Program-made: the position numbers and the translations under genes
Notes under the pieces: generated by a model
What the model was told of the DNA's origin: nothing
The model's database searches: none
The model's input: the letters and a program-made list of their open reading frames with translations, nothing else
Source: an uncultured Pseudomonadota bacterium
GTDB lineage: Bacteria > Pseudomonadota > Gammaproteobacteria > Burkholderiales > Rhodocyclaceae
Length of the DNA: 59,877 nt
Assembly (NCBI GenBank): GCA_903951825.1
Contig: CAJBDJ010000008.1
Span: 1-59,877 of the forward strand
Direction: 5' to 3'
Shown here: positions 1-11,530 of the stretch, piece by piece
Layout: the number at the start of each line of letters is the position of its first letter
Numbering within the stretch: the stretch's first letter is position 1

Positions 1-244
1 GGAAAGCTGGTTCAACAGCTTCAAGAACGAGCGGGTGCATGGCGTTCGCTACGCCACACACGCCGAGATCAAGGCGACCGCCTTTGAATACATCGAAGCG
101 TTTTACAACAGAAAACGCCAACATTCGACACTCGGTTACAGGTCGCCTGTTCAGTTCTTGGAGACCTGGATCAGAGAGCAGCATCAGGCAAAACTGGTAG
201 CATGAACCCCACCCTTTGGCAGACGAAAAACCGAGGGAACCTCA
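1..244 (+). mobile_element. IS3-family insertion sequence, right end (partial)
   Basis: The first 205 bases encode the C-terminal end of an IS3-type OrfB transposase. About 40 bases later the sequence ends in AACCTCA (238-244). Read inward from the other strand this starts TGAGGTTCCC; IS3-family ends usually start TG and end CA, so I place the IS boundary near 244. The left end lies outside the window, so neither the inverted repeat pair nor a target duplication can be checked. The exact boundary is inferred. Confidence 0.7.
2..205 (+). CDS. IS3-family transposase OrfB, C-terminal fragment
   Basis: This is the last 67 codons of a DDE transposase of the rve integrase-core class, open at the window edge and ending in TGA at 203-205. 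The motifs SWFNSFKNERVHG, AFEYIEAFYNRKRQHSTLGY and RSPVQFL are typical of the C-terminal part of IS3 OrfB; the Glu in FKNERVH is the usual last residue of the DDE triad (family knowledge). Whether the full element is intact cannot be judged. It reads toward the next gene in the same reading frame. Confidence 0.9.
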   Translation, partial: ESWFNSFKNERVHGVRYATHAEIKATAFEYIEAFYNRKRQHSTLGYRSPVQFLETWIREQHQAKLVA

Positions 245-322
245 GTTTTCGCCATCTCCCTGATCCTTGAATTATTCAACTTCACCCAGGCATCGGCCGC
301 GGCATTGAGGCAAAATCCCGCC

Positions 323-1849
323 ATGCCTGTTTTTGGATTACTGCCTGCCGACGATTTTGAAACTTCCCACGGACAATGCGGGGCGTGCGCGACGATCCCG
401 CAGGCGCAATGGTTTTTTCAAAACGAGACAATCGCGGTTCCAAAAAGCGGCCGCCCGCTGGCTGGTTTTGAGCGGAATCTGCCCGTCCTCGACGATCTCG
501 CCCAATGGGCGAAAGCAACACCCCCCGGCAGCGTTCGCGCTTATCCACCACTGATCTGGGTAAGCGCCCCGATCGTTGAGCAAGACGTCGAATTACTCGC
601 TGGAAGTGCAACGATCAGAACCGGCAAAGGTCTGGCAGCGCTGCAACTGGTTCCGCGACACCCGCTAAATAGTGCCTGGTTTGATCAGCACAGCGAGGCG
701 TTCTTTCGCGGCCAAGCGCTGAAAATGCGCGGCAACTGGAGCGCTTCGAGCTTTGTCGCACGCACCCTCTGGCCGCAAAATTTCCGTTTACCGGAAGCGC
801 CGCCAAGCCAGCCGCTCGCCGCCACGCCTGAGGCCATTCGTTCATGGGTGCGCGCCTTGCCGCAAGGGGGGGCGCAAAGCCCTTTTGTTGTTGAATCGCT
901 CTGGCGGCGTGCCGGAAGCAGCGGGCCGCGTGCCGGCCAGGCGGTTCTCGGTTTGCTGCTCAACGGCGCCCAGGGGGACGACGACGAGGCGCATGGCGGC
1001 CATTTCGCCTCAATCACCGGGCAAATCGGCGAAAAGGGGGCAATTGACGATTGGCTGGTTTACAACTTCTACTCGCTCGATGCCGAGAGCGAAAAGGGAA
1101 TCATCGCCGCGCCGGTGCCACTCGACAATTACCTCGGCGACCTCAACAGCGGCCAGGGCTGGTATCGGCCTTCCTATTTATTGGTGGCGACGCTCAAGGA
1201 GGCACGCACCGCCGTTCATCTCGACGCCGCGATGGGGCGCGTTTTCAACCAGTTTTATCGCCATCAGTTCGTTTACCAGCACGCCCGCGCCAATTGTTCG
1301 GGAATCACCGTTGCGACCTTGCGTACGCTCGGCTGGCAGGTGCCGGAGCGTGGCCCGGAAGGCTGGCTGAAGGGAATTTTTGGCCTGCCGCTGGTAGCGC
1401 TTCAGGAAGCCAGTTTGAACAAAGGCAAGGCGATTTTTGATTACATGACCGAAGATCAAACCCGCCTCTACCCGGCAGCGGCCTTCGAGGAAATGGGCGC
1501 CGATTTGTTGAAGCTGGTCAGCGGAAAAACGTCTCGGCAGCTGACCGAATACGAGCGCCTGCTGGCAGCAGACATTGAAGAACTCCTTCTGGTTCGCATC
1601 CCGCAGTTTCCCTCCAGCCGTGCCTGGGGGGATTTCCCGATTACTTCCAGTGCCGAGTATCGCGCCCGGGTACCGCAAGACCCGGCCTTGCAAAAAATCA
1701 TTCCGGTGCCGCCACGCCCTTTCCCGGCTTCGTTGCGTGATCCGCAGTCGCCTCCCGAGCCGCTTTTGCGCTCGGATTACGCAGTCGCCGCCTGGATTTT
1801 TTTCTTCGTCGTCGCCACCGTCGCGATTTTGCGCCGACTCTTGGCATAA
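323..1849 (+). CDS. unrecognised protein with possible permuted-papain-type core, 5' end probably lost to the IS
   Basis: The product is about 508 residues from the ATG at 323; a TTG at 305 in the same frame is an alternative. I do not recognise a named family with certainty. The middle has a His-containing stretch (AHGGHFASITGQ) and, about 90 residues later, HARANCSGITVATLRTLGW. A His followed by an N-C pair is reminiscent of Lnb/DUF4105-type permuted papain-fold proteins (inference). The C-terminus has one hydrophobic segment (WIFFFVVATVAILRRLL), a likely membrane anchor. The reading frame stays open upstream of 305 and spells a signal-peptide-like stretch (248-301) with no start codon, so the natural N-terminus may have been cut by the IS. 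It ends 7 bp before the permease gene and is probably co-transcribed with it. Confidence 0.6.
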   Translation: MPVFGLLPADDFETSHGQCGACATIPQAQWFFQNETIAVPKSGRPLAGFERNLPVLDDLAQWAKATPPGSVRAYPPLIWVSAPIVEQDVELLAGSATIRTGKGLAALQLVPRHPLNSAWFDQHSEAFFRGQALKMRGNWSASSFVARTLWPQNFRLPEAPPSQPLAATPEAIRSWVRALPQGGAQSPFVVESLWRRAGSSGPRAGQAVLGLLLNGAQGDDDEAHGGHFASITGQIGEKGAIDDWLVYNFYSLDAESEKGIIAAPVPLDNYLGDLNSGQGWYRPSYLLVATLKEARTAVHLDAAMGRVFNQFYRHQFVYQHARANCSGITVATLRTLGWQVPERGPEGWLKGIFGLPLVALQEASLNKGKAIFDYMTEDQTRLYPAAAFEEMGADLLKLVSGKTSRQLTEYERLLAADIEELLLVRIPQFPSSRAWGDFPITSSAEYRARVPQDPALQKIIPVPPRPFPASLRDPQSPPEPLLRSDYAVAAWIFFFVVATVAILRRLLA

Positions 1850-1856
1850 TCCGCCG

Positions 1857-2834
1857 ATGCTTGCCTACATCGTCCGTCGTTTGCTTTATGCCTTGCCGAT
1901 CCTGATCGGCGTCAATCTGCTGACCTTTGCCCTGTTTTTTGTCGTCAACACACCGGATGACATGGCGCGTATGCAGCTTGGGGTCAAACGGGTAACACCG
2001 GAAGCGATTGAAAAATGGAAGCGTGAACGCGGTTACGACAAGCCGCTTTTGATCAATTCCTCGTCAAGCGGGCTGGCCACCCTCAGCGAAACGATTTTCT
2101 TCGAGAAATCCGTCCGCATGTTCGTCGGCGACTTCGGGCGCGCTGAAGACGGTCGCGACGTGGCGCGTGAAATCGCCGCCCGCATGGGGCCGTCGCTGGC
2201 CATTGCGTTGCCGACCTTCATTCTCGGCCTCTTGGTGAGCATCACCCTGGCGCTGATACTGGCCTTTTTTCGCGCCAGTGCTTTCGATTTCTGGGGCGTC
2301 GTCCTGTGCGTTGCGGCAATGTCGATTTCCGGCCTTTTTTACATCATCGGCGGGCAATACCTGATCAGCAAAATCTGGCGGCTGGTGCCGATTTCCGGTT
2401 TTGGCGACGGCCTCGACGCCTGGCGTTTTTTGGTCTTGCCGGTGCTGATCGGCGTGATCTCCGGCATCGGCTCGTCGGCGCGCTGGTATCGCACCATTTT
2501 TCTGGAAGAAGTGAACAAGGATTACGTCCGCACTGCCCGCGCCAAAGGCTTGCCCGAGACGATCATCTTTTTCCGCCATATTTTGCGTAATGCGCTGATC
2601 CCGATTTTGACCGGCGTCGTCGTCGTCATTCCTCTCCTGTTCATGGGGTCGCTGCTCACCGAATCCTTTTTCGGCATCCCCGGTCTCGGCAGTTACACCA
2701 TTGATGCGATCCATGCCCAGGATTTTGCCGTCGTCCGATCGATGGTGTTCATTGGCTCGCTGCTCTACATCGCCGGACTGATCCTGACCGACCTCTCCTA
2801 CGCACTGGTTGATCCACGGATACGTTTCGAATGA
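1857..2834 (+). CDS. peptide-type ABC transporter permease (DppB/OppB class)
   Basis: A 325-residue inner-membrane permease that starts MLAYIVRRLLYALPILIGV, the hallmark N-terminus of the oligopeptide/dipeptide/nickel permease B class. A periplasmic loop (about residues 35-105) follows, then about five further membrane segments. The coupling region is seen in YVRTARAKGLPETIIFFRHILRNALIP, the EAA-loop signature that contacts the ATPase. The ATG at 1857 is chosen because the open frame before it only overlaps the upstream gene. The stop overlaps the next start (ATGA at 2831-2834), so translation is coupled with the second permease. The substrate is not evident; peptides are the family default. 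Confidence 0.88.
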   Translation: MLAYIVRRLLYALPILIGVNLLTFALFFVVNTPDDMARMQLGVKRVTPEAIEKWKRERGYDKPLLINSSSSGLATLSETIFFEKSVRMFVGDFGRAEDGRDVAREIAARMGPSLAIALPTFILGLLVSITLALILAFFRASAFDFWGVVLCVAAMSISGLFYIIGGQYLISKIWRLVPISGFGDGLDAWRFLVLPVLIGVISGIGSSARWYRTIFLEEVNKDYVRTARAKGLPETIIFFRHILRNALIPILTGVVVVIPLLFMGSLLTESFFGIPGLGSYTIDAIHAQDFAVVRSMVFIGSLLYIAGLILTDLSYALVDPRIRFE

Positions 2835-4221
2835 TGGGCTTTGAAATCGTCATTCTCTGGTCGGACATCCTGATCTGGCTGCTGGTCGCGGCGAGCGGCG
2901 GGCTGGCCATCTTGATTGCCAAAAATCCGCCCTTGCTGGCGGCCTGGCGGCGGGTCGGGGCAAACCGGGTCGGCATGGCGGCGGCAACGGTGCTGCTGGC
3001 GTTCATCGTCGTTGGCTTGCTCGATTCCGTGCATTACCGCCTGCAACTTGAGGGCAAACCGGGTACTCAGCCGAGCTATGCGATTGAGGTCTTGTCGGCG
3101 CTCGATGCCATGCTCACGCCACTGCGCACGCGCAACGAAAAAACCTACTCCGAACCTTTTGCCACCCGCCTGTTCGCCAAGGAGTCGATCGACCTGCCGG
3201 GACAGGGCAGCATACGCGATTACCCGCGCCTCAAACATGGCGGCAAGCATCTTGGCGAAAACGAGGCGGCCGTCGCCGGCGATGTCACCACCACCGCCTT
3301 GCGTGCCGCTGCCCTCGCCTTGGTCGCCTGGCTGGTGCTGGCCGCGCTGGCTGCACGACGGGTAGCGTCCGGCGGCTCCGGATGGCAAAAAATCTGGCGC
3401 GGTGAAACGGATTTTGCCTGGAATGCGGTGCTCATCAGCGTTGCCATCATGCTCCTGATACTCGTCCCGCTCTTCTCGCTCGCCGGCCAGTACCACGTCT
3501 TCGGCACCGACAAGGTCGGCCAGGACGTGCTCTATCAAATTCTCAAAAGCATTCGCACCGGGCTGATCATCGGGCTGGTAACAACGCTGGTCATGTTGCC
3601 GGTGGCGATTCTGCTCGGCATGACCGCCGGCTACTTCGGCGGCTGGGTCGATGATCTGATCCAGTATCTGTACACCGTCCTCAACTCCATCCCCGGCGTC
3701 CTGCTGATCGCCGCTGCCGTGCTCATGATGCAGGTCATCATCGACACCCATCCGCAATGGTTCTCGACCGTTGCCGAACGCGCCGACCTGCGCCTGCTGG
3801 CGCTCTGCTTCATCCTCGGCATCACCTCCTGGACAGGCCTCTGCCGGCTGCTACGCGGCGAAACGCTGAAATTGCGCGAACTCGAATACATCCAGGCGGC
3901 GCAGGCGTTCGGCGTCGCCAACGGACGCATCATCGTCCGCCACATCCTGCCCAATCTGATGCACATCGTGATTATCGCGCTGGTCATGGACTTCTCCGGG
4001 CTGGTGCTCGCCGAAGCGGTGCTTTCCTACGTCGGCATCGGTGTCGACCCGAGCATGACGAGCTTTGGCACGATGATCAACAACGCGCGCATGGAACTGG
4101 GGCGCGAGCCGGTCGTCTGGTGGTCGCTGGCGGCGGCTTTTTCGGCAATGTTCGTCCTTGTGCTGGCGGCCAATCTGTTCGCCGATGCGGTGCGCGACGC
4201 TTTTGACCCACGGGCGGCCTG

Positions 4222-4222
<1 letters not shown>
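2831..4222 (+). CDS. peptide-type ABC transporter permease (DppC/OppC class), enlarged N-terminal half
   Basis: A 463-residue inner-membrane permease; the usual DppC-type subunit is about 300 residues. The C-terminal half (from about residue 215) has the canonical features: FGTDKVGQDVLYQILKSIRT, then several membrane helices and an EAA loop (LRELEYIQAAQAFGVANGRI, RHILPNLM). The N-terminal half contains extra membrane helices near residues 10-30 and 50-70, a soluble insert of about 80 residues, and another helix near 160-180. It overlaps the upstream permease by 4 bp and shares TGATG with the ATPase downstream. It should pair with that permease to form the channel. The long insert is unusual and of unknown role. 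Confidence 0.87.
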
Positions 4223-6201
<1,979 letters not shown>

Positions 6202-6240
6202 GCCCTGAGCCTGCTGTGCAGAGGCGTGGCGGTCAGGTGC

Positions 6241-7098
6241 TCAGTTCAGCGCGGCAGACATCTTGCGGCGAAATTCGCGAATCAGATCGTCGTATTGCTC
6301 GCTGCCGGCCAATGCCTCGAAAATTTGCAGAACGGCTTTGCGCCCGGCACCGTCGTCAAAGGCGCGATCGGCGATCACCACGTCGAGGGCGGCGGTGAGG
6401 GCTTCACGAAAACGGCTTTGGGCGGCGTAGGCGCGTGCCAGTTCGAGGCGGCTGGCATGGTCTTGCGGATTGGCGCTGAGCTTGGCTTCAAGCGCGCCGG
6501 TATCGGCAGCACCGGCAACCAGCGCAAGGCGGGCGCGCAGCGCGTTGGCACGCGCCGCTTCCTCGGGATATTCGCCACTGAGAAGTTGCCCGGCTTCATC
6601 GTGACGGCCGAGTTGCAGCAGGACATCGACGGCATCGAGCTGAATCGCCTGATCGTCCGGCTTGGCTTGGCTGGCGGCGATCAACGTCGCCAGCGCTTCC
6701 TCGCGTTTGCCTTCTGCCAGCAATGCGGCGGCCGCTTCGCGCGGGCTGCCGCCCGCTTCTGCGGGGGCAACGAAGCGGTCGAGAAATTCGCGGATTTGGC
6801 TTTCAGGCAGCGCGCCGGTGAATTCATCGAGCAATTCACCCTTGAACAGCACCTTGACGGCCGGAATGCTGCGCACGCCGAAGTGCTGGGCAAGCTCGGG
6901 ATTCTCGTCGGAGTTCACCTTGGCCAGCAAGAAACGACCCGCATATTCATCGGCCAGCTTTTCCAGCATGGGCTTCAAGACCTTGCATGGGCCGCACCAG
7001 GGCGCCCAGAAATCAACAACGACCGGCGTGGTTTCCGAGGGGATCAGGACTTTGGCTTCAAATTCTTCAATGGAAACGTCAAAAGCAAATGGGGACAT
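6241..7098 (-). CDS. cnoX: thioredoxin-TPR chaperedoxin (YbbN/CnoX family)
   Basis: A 285-residue protein with an N-terminal thioredoxin fold (about 1-110: VVDFWAPWCGPCKVLKPML, then SIPAVKVLFKGE with the cis-Pro loop) and a C-terminal TPR-like helical region rich in Ala, Leu and Glu. This is the CnoX/YbbN layout, a holdase that protects proteins from oxidation and hands them to GroEL (family knowledge). Unlike E. coli CnoX, which has SQHC and lacks reductase activity, this copy keeps the full WCGPC active site, so redox activity is likely (inference). It is convergent with the ABC ATPase gene (39 bp gap) and lies 72 bp downstream of purL on the same strand. Confidence 0.88.
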   Translation of the reverse strand: MSPFAFDVSIEEFEAKVLIPSETTPVVVDFWAPWCGPCKVLKPMLEKLADEYAGRFLLAKVNSDENPELAQHFGVRSIPAVKVLFKGELLDEFTGALPESQIREFLDRFVAPAEAGGSPREAAAALLAEGKREEALATLIAASQAKPDDQAIQLDAVDVLLQLGRHDEAGQLLSGEYPEEAARANALRARLALVAGAADTGALEAKLSANPQDHASRLELARAYAAQSRFREALTAALDVVIADRAFDDGAGRKAVLQIFEALAGSEQYDDLIREFRRKMSAALN

Positions 7099-7170
7099 GG
7101 GGTTCTCGGTGAGGATTCAAATACGGATAAATTTCAATGTCTACGAGCCAGCGATGATTGCCGGATCAAG

Positions 7171-10100
7171 CTAACCGACCCAGCGCCGTGCGTTGCGGAA
7201 CATGCGCATCCACGGTGAATCTTCGCCCCAGTTCTCGGGGTGCCAGGACATCTGGACGGTGCGGAAGACACGCTCCGGGTGCGGCATCATGATGGTGAAG
7301 CGGCCATCTTCGGTGGTCACCGCCGTCAAGCCGTCCGGTGAACCGTTCGGGTTGTAGGGATAGACTTCAGTCGCCTGACCCTTGTTATCGATAAAGCGCA
7401 TGGCGGCGAGCACCCTGGAAGGCGCGGCAGGATCGTCAAAAAGCGCCCTGCCCTCGCCGTGCGAAACGACAATCGGGATGTGCGAGCCGGCCATGCCGGC
7501 AAAGAAGATCGACGGCGAATCGAGAATTTCGGTCATCACGAAACGCGCCTCGAACTGCTCGACGAGATTGCGGCGAAAGGCCGGCCAATGGTCGGCGCCG
7601 GGAATAATCGACTTCAACGCGCTCATCATCTGGCAGCCGTTGCAGACGCCGAGGGCAAAGGTGTCCTGGCGTCCGAAAAAGGCAGCGAATTCGTCGCGGC
7701 AGCCGTCATGCATGAGGATCGTCCGCGCCCAACCCAGGCCGGCACCGAGCACGTCACCGTAGGAAAAGCCGCCGCAGGCGACAAGTCCCTTGAACTGAGC
7801 GAGGCTAACGCGCCCGCTCAAAATGTCGCTCATATGGACATCGACTGCAGCAAAGCCGGCCTTGTCAAATGCGGCGGCCATTTCGTAATGGCTATTGACG
7901 CCCTGCTCGCGCAGGATGGCAACACGCGGACGGCCGCTGAGTTCCTGGTAAAGCGGGGTGAAATCGTCTTGCGGATCGAAGCTCAGTATCGGCGTCAGGC
8001 CGGGGTCGTCAAGATCGAGGATGCGGTCGAACTCTTGTTGCGCGCAGAGGGGATTGTCGCGCATGGCCTGCATCCGGTAGCTGGTTTCTGACCAGGCGCG
8101 CTGCAGGTCGACGCGCTTCTCACGCAGCACCCGTTTGGCGTTGCGGGTCACGCGGATTTCGTCCCATTCATTGAGATGGCCGACGAAATGGTAAGGCACG
8201 CCGCAAGCGCGCAGGAGGGGCGTGACTCGCGCACGGTCAGCGCGACGAATCTGGATCAAGGCGCCGAGTTCTTCATTGAAGAGGGCACGAACGATATGCT
8301 CGAAATCGCGTCCGGCGAGCAAGTCGGGACGCTTCTCGGAACCATCGACATCGCCAGCGCCGGCATCGTAGCAAAGACCGTCGAGATCCAGCGAGACGCC
8401 GCGCCGGCTGGCAAAAGCCATTTCACAGGCGGCGACGAACAAGCCGCCGTCGGAGCGATCGTGATAAGCGAGCAGCAGACCTTCGCGATTCAATTGCTGA
8501 ACGGCATCGAACAAGCCCTTGAGCTTGGCCGGTTCGTCGACGTCCGGCATATCGCTGCCGGTAGCGTTGTAGACCTGCGCGAGCGCCGAGCCGCCGAGAC
8601 GATTTTTGCCGAGGTCGAGCAGCAATAATTCGGTTTCGCCCTGATCGAGTACCAGCTGCGGGGTTTTCGTGCGGCGCACGTCGGTCACCGCGGCAAACGA
8701 GGTAATAACCAGCGAAAGCGGCGAAACAACCTGCTTTTTGACCCCCTGATCCTCCCAGGCGGTGCGCATCGACAGCGAATCCTTGCCGACCGGAATCGAG
8801 ATACCCAGCGCCTGACAGAGATCGGAGACGGCTTTGACGGTGTCGAACAGGCGTGCATCCTCACCCGGCACACCGCACGGCGCCATCCAGTTAGCCGAGA
8901 GCTTGACCTTGCCAAGATCACCAATAGCGGCGGCGGCCAGGTTGGTCAATGCCTCGCCGATCGCCATGCGACCGGAGGCTGGGGCGTCGACTACGGCGAG
9001 CGGCGAGCGCTCGCCAATGGCAAAGGCTTCGCCAAGATAGCCCTGATAAGCCATGCTGGTCACGGCGACATCAGCGACCGGCACTTGCCACGGGCCGACC
9101 ATCTGGTCGCGGGCGGTCATGCCGCCCACCGAACGGTCGCCAATCGAAATCAAAAAGGTTTTGTCAGCAATGCTCGGCAGACGCATCAGGCGATAGGCGG
9201 CTTCCTTGAGCTCAATGGCGGTCGCATCGAAGGAAACGCAAGCGGACGCCTGGCGCGTGACGTCGCGCGTCATGCGCGGCGGCTTGCCGAGTAGCGCCTC
9301 CATTTCCATGTCGACCGGATTGACCCCAAAGTGCGCGTCGGTGACGGTCAAGTGGCCATCGCCGGTGGCTTCGCCGACGACGGCAAACGGACAGCGCTCG
9401 CGCTCGCACAGCGCCTGGAATTCGCCGATGCGTGCCGGCGGAATGGCCAGAACGTAACGCTCCTGCGATTCGTTGGACCAGATTTCCGCCGGTGACATGC
9501 CGGGCTCTTCGGTCGGCACCTTGCGCAAATCAAAGACGGCACCTACCCCGCCCGAGTGAGCCAGTTCCGGCAGGGCGTTGGAGACACCGCCGGCGCCGAC
9601 ATCATGAATCGACAAAATCGGATTGCTCTCGCCCATTTGCCAGCAACGGTCGATCACCTCCTGCGCACGCCGCTGGATTTCCGGATTGCCGCGCTGCACC
9701 GAGGCAAAATCGAGATCTTCGGCATTGGCTCCCGCCGTCATCGACGAGGCCGCACCGCCGCCCAGCCCGATCAGCATCCCGGGCCCGCCGAGCTGAACAA
9801 ACAGCGTTCCGACCGGAAAAGTCGCCGCCTTGAACGACTGCGCTGCCTGGATGCTGCCGAGACCACCGGCGATCATGATCGGCTTGTGGTAGCCGCGAAC
9901 GAATCGCTCACCATTGACCGGCACATCCTGCTCGTAGGTACGAAAATAGCCGCTCAGGTTCGGGCGCCCGAATTCGTTGTTGAAGGCGGCAGCACCGATC
10001 GGCCCTTCGAGCATGATGTCGAGCGCCGAGGCGATGCGCGACGGACGACCGTAGGCTTGCTCCCACGGCTGCGGGGCATCCGGCAGATTGAGGTTGGAAA

Positions 10101-11112
10101 CCGAGAAACCACAGAGGCCGGCCTTCGGCTTGGAGCCCTTGCCGGTGGCGCCCTCGTCGCGGATTTCGCCGCCGGAGCCGGTGGCGGCACCGGGAAAAGG
10201 CGATATCGCCGTTGGGTGGTTGTGCGTCTCAACTTTGGTCAGAATATGCGTCAGTTCATCCTGATAGCGATAACTGTGGTCGGCATCAGGATAAAAACGC
10301 GGAATACGGGCACCTTCGATGATTGACGAATTATCGGCATACGCCATCACCGTCCCTTGGGGATGGGCGGCGTGGGTCTCGCGAATCATCCCGAACAGGG
10401 TCTTGTCCTGCAGCTCGCCGTCGATCACCCAGGAGGCGTTGAAAATCTTGTGGCGACAGTGTTCCGAATTGGCCTGGGCGAACATCATCAATTCGACATC
10501 GGTCGGATTGCGGCCGGCAGTCGTAAAAATATCGAGCAAATAATCGATTTCGTCGTCCGAGAGCGCCAACCCAAGACTGCCGTTGGCATCCACCAAAGCC
10601 GCTTTACCCCCCGTGAGCACGTCCACCGTCGCCAGCGGCTTCGGCGCGAAATGACGAAACAATTCACGGGCAGCCGCCAGGTCAGGCAGCACCGATTCAG
10701 TCATGCGGTCGTGTAACAGGGAGCCGACTGTCTTTTTTTCGGCGGCAGACAGCGCCCGCTCCCCCTTGACCACGACAGCGAAGGCAATCACGCGCTCGAT
10801 GCGCTCGATGGCCTGAAGATCGCAGTTGAGCGCTATCTCGGTGGCCTTCGATGACCACGGAGAAATCGTGCCAAGACGTGGCGCAACGAGGAACAACTCG
10901 CCTTTTTCCGCCCCCCCGGACTTTTCTTCGAGCAACAAGGCCAGTTTGGCGCGTTCTTCGACGCTCAACGCACGTTTCAGTGCGGCAATATGCCAGTAAT
11001 CCGCAACCACCGTTTCAATATCGGCAACCGCCGCCGTCAGACGATTGATCAGATGTTGCAAGCGGAAGGCAGAAAAGGCGGGAGCGCCCTTGAGGCAAAG
11101 AATATCGGCCAT
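7171..11112 (-). CDS. purL: phosphoribosylformylglycinamidine synthase, single-chain
   Basis: A 1313-residue enzyme of de novo purine synthesis that converts FGAR, ATP and glutamine to FGAM. Length matches the large single-chain PurL of Proteobacteria (E. coli 1295). The N-terminal domain is followed by AIRS-like domains with the conserved [21 protein letters not shown] stretch and [19 protein letters not shown]. The C-terminal class I glutamine amidotransferase has [12 protein letters not shown], the nucleophile Cys in [10 protein letters not shown], and the His-Glu pair in [10 protein letters not shown]. It starts with ATG at 11112 and no partner purQ or purS is needed. A TATAAT box 36 bp upstream on the same strand may be its promoter. 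Confidence 0.98.
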   Translation of the reverse strand: MADILCLKGAPAFSAFRLQHLINRLTAAVADIETVVADYWHIAALKRALSVEERAKLALLLEEKSGGAEKGELFLVAPRLGTISPWSSKATEIALNCDLQAIERIERVIAFAVVVKGERALSAAEKKTVGSLLHDRMTESVLPDLAAARELFRHFAPKPLATVDVLTGGKAALVDANGSLGLALSDDEIDYLLDIFTTAGRNPTDVELMMFAQANSEHCRHKIFNASWVIDGELQDKTLFGMIRETHAAHPQGTVMAYADNSSIIEGARIPRFYPDADHSYRYQDELTHILTKVETHNHPTAISPFPGAATGSGGEIRDEGATGKGSKPKAGLCGFSVSNLNLPDAPQPWEQAYGRPSRIASALDIMLEGPIGAAAFNNEFGRPNLSGYFRTYEQDVPVNGERFVRGYHKPIMIAGGLGSIQAAQSFKAATFPVGTLFVQLGGPGMLIGLGGGAASSMTAGANAEDLDFASVQRGNPEIQRRAQEVIDRCWQMGESNPILSIHDVGAGGVSNALPELAHSGGVGAVFDLRKVPTEEPGMSPAEIWSNESQERYVLAIPPARIGEFQALCERERCPFAVVGEATGDGHLTVTDAHFGVNPVDMEMEALLGKPPRMTRDVTRQASACVSFDATAIELKEAAYRLMRLPSIADKTFLISIGDRSVGGMTARDQMVGPWQVPVADVAVTSMAYQGYLGEAFAIGERSPLAVVDAPASGRMAIGEALTNLAAAAIGDLGKVKLSANWMAPCGVPGEDARLFDTVKAVSDLCQALGISIPVGKDSLSMRTAWEDQGVKKQVVSPLSLVITSFAAVTDVRRTKTPQLVLDQGETELLLLDLGKNRLGGSALAQVYNATGSDMPDVDEPAKLKGLFDAVQQLNREGLLLAYHDRSDGGLFVAACEMAFASRRGVSLDLDGLCYDAGAGDVDGSEKRPDLLAGRDFEHIVRALFNEELGALIQIRRADRARVTPLLRACGVPYHFVGHLNEWDEIRVTRNAKRVLREKRVDLQRAWSETSYRMQAMRDNPLCAQQEFDRILDLDDPGLTPILSFDPQDDFTPLYQELSGRPRVAILREQGVNSHYEMAAAFDKAGFAAVDVHMSDILSGRVSLAQFKGLVACGGFSYGDVLGAGLGWARTILMHDGCRDEFAAFFGRQDTFALGVCNGCQMMSALKSIIPGADHWPAFRRNLVEQFEARFVMTEILDSPSIFFAGMAGSHIPIVVSHGEGRALFDDPAAPSRVLAAMRFIDNKGQATEVYPYNPNGSPDGLTAVTTEDGRFTIMMPHPERVFRTVQMSWHPENWGEDSPWMRMFRNARRWVG

Positions 11113-11147
11113 GGAAGCGTGATTTCGTGTTGTGCAAAGAGGCGCCG

Positions 11148-11153
11148 ATTATA
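11148..11153 (-). promoter_or_regulatory. possible -10 box upstream of purL
   Basis: The minus strand reads TATAAT here, about 36 bases before the purL ATG. No good -35 hexamer is seen 16-18 bases upstream, so this is a weak prediction based on the -10 match and its position. No PurR-like operator was recognised. Confidence 0.35.
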
Positions 11154-11248
11154 ACTGAGGCTCGCCAGGCGGCCGGGAATCAGGGTGCTGCGAAGAAGGC
11201 AAAATTCGGGCTGTTTTTCCGGTCAACCGGCGTCGCCTGAAAACCTCG

Positions 11249-11530
11249 TCAAGTGCCGATTGCGCCGGGATTTCCGGGATCAGCGTCGGCCAAACCCTGC
11301 AGGTAACGACGAAGTTTGGGGACATCGAGAAAGTAGTGGCAAATCTCGTGTTCACCGTGCAGCAACACCGGCACCAGTTCGTCGTAGCGCGCCAGCAAAT
11401 GCGGGTCAGCATCGGCGTCGAGCACCCTCACCCGGGCACCAAACTCGCCCAGCACGGGCGCCAGAGCCACCTCCATCTCATGACAGAGGTGGCAGTAACT
11501 GCGGCTGATCAGGTGCAGCTCAATCGCCAT
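11249..11530 (-). CDS. glutaredoxin-like protein (DUF836 type)
   Basis: A 93-residue thioredoxin-fold protein. The N-terminus MAIELHLISRSYCHLCHEM has a CxxC pair (Cys13 and Cys16) after the first beta strand, and ELVPVLLHGEHEI carries the cis-Pro strand, as in the DUF836/glutaredoxin-like family. Its first bases overlap the end of the mucD-like gene by 11 bp, so it is probably translated from the rpoE-rseC-mucD transcript. In many betaproteobacteria a gene of this type follows mucD and precedes lepA (family knowledge); here purL follows instead. Its substrate is not known. Confidence 0.8.
   Translation of the reverse strand: MAIELHLISRSYCHLCHEMEVALAPVLGEFGARVRVLDADADPHLLARYDELVPVLLHGEHEICHYFLDVPKLRRYLQGLADADPGNPGAIGT

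Noticed and set aside
7459-8091. 210-codon open frame antisense to purL
   Set aside because: A shadow of purL; no conserved motif and no ribosome-binding site.
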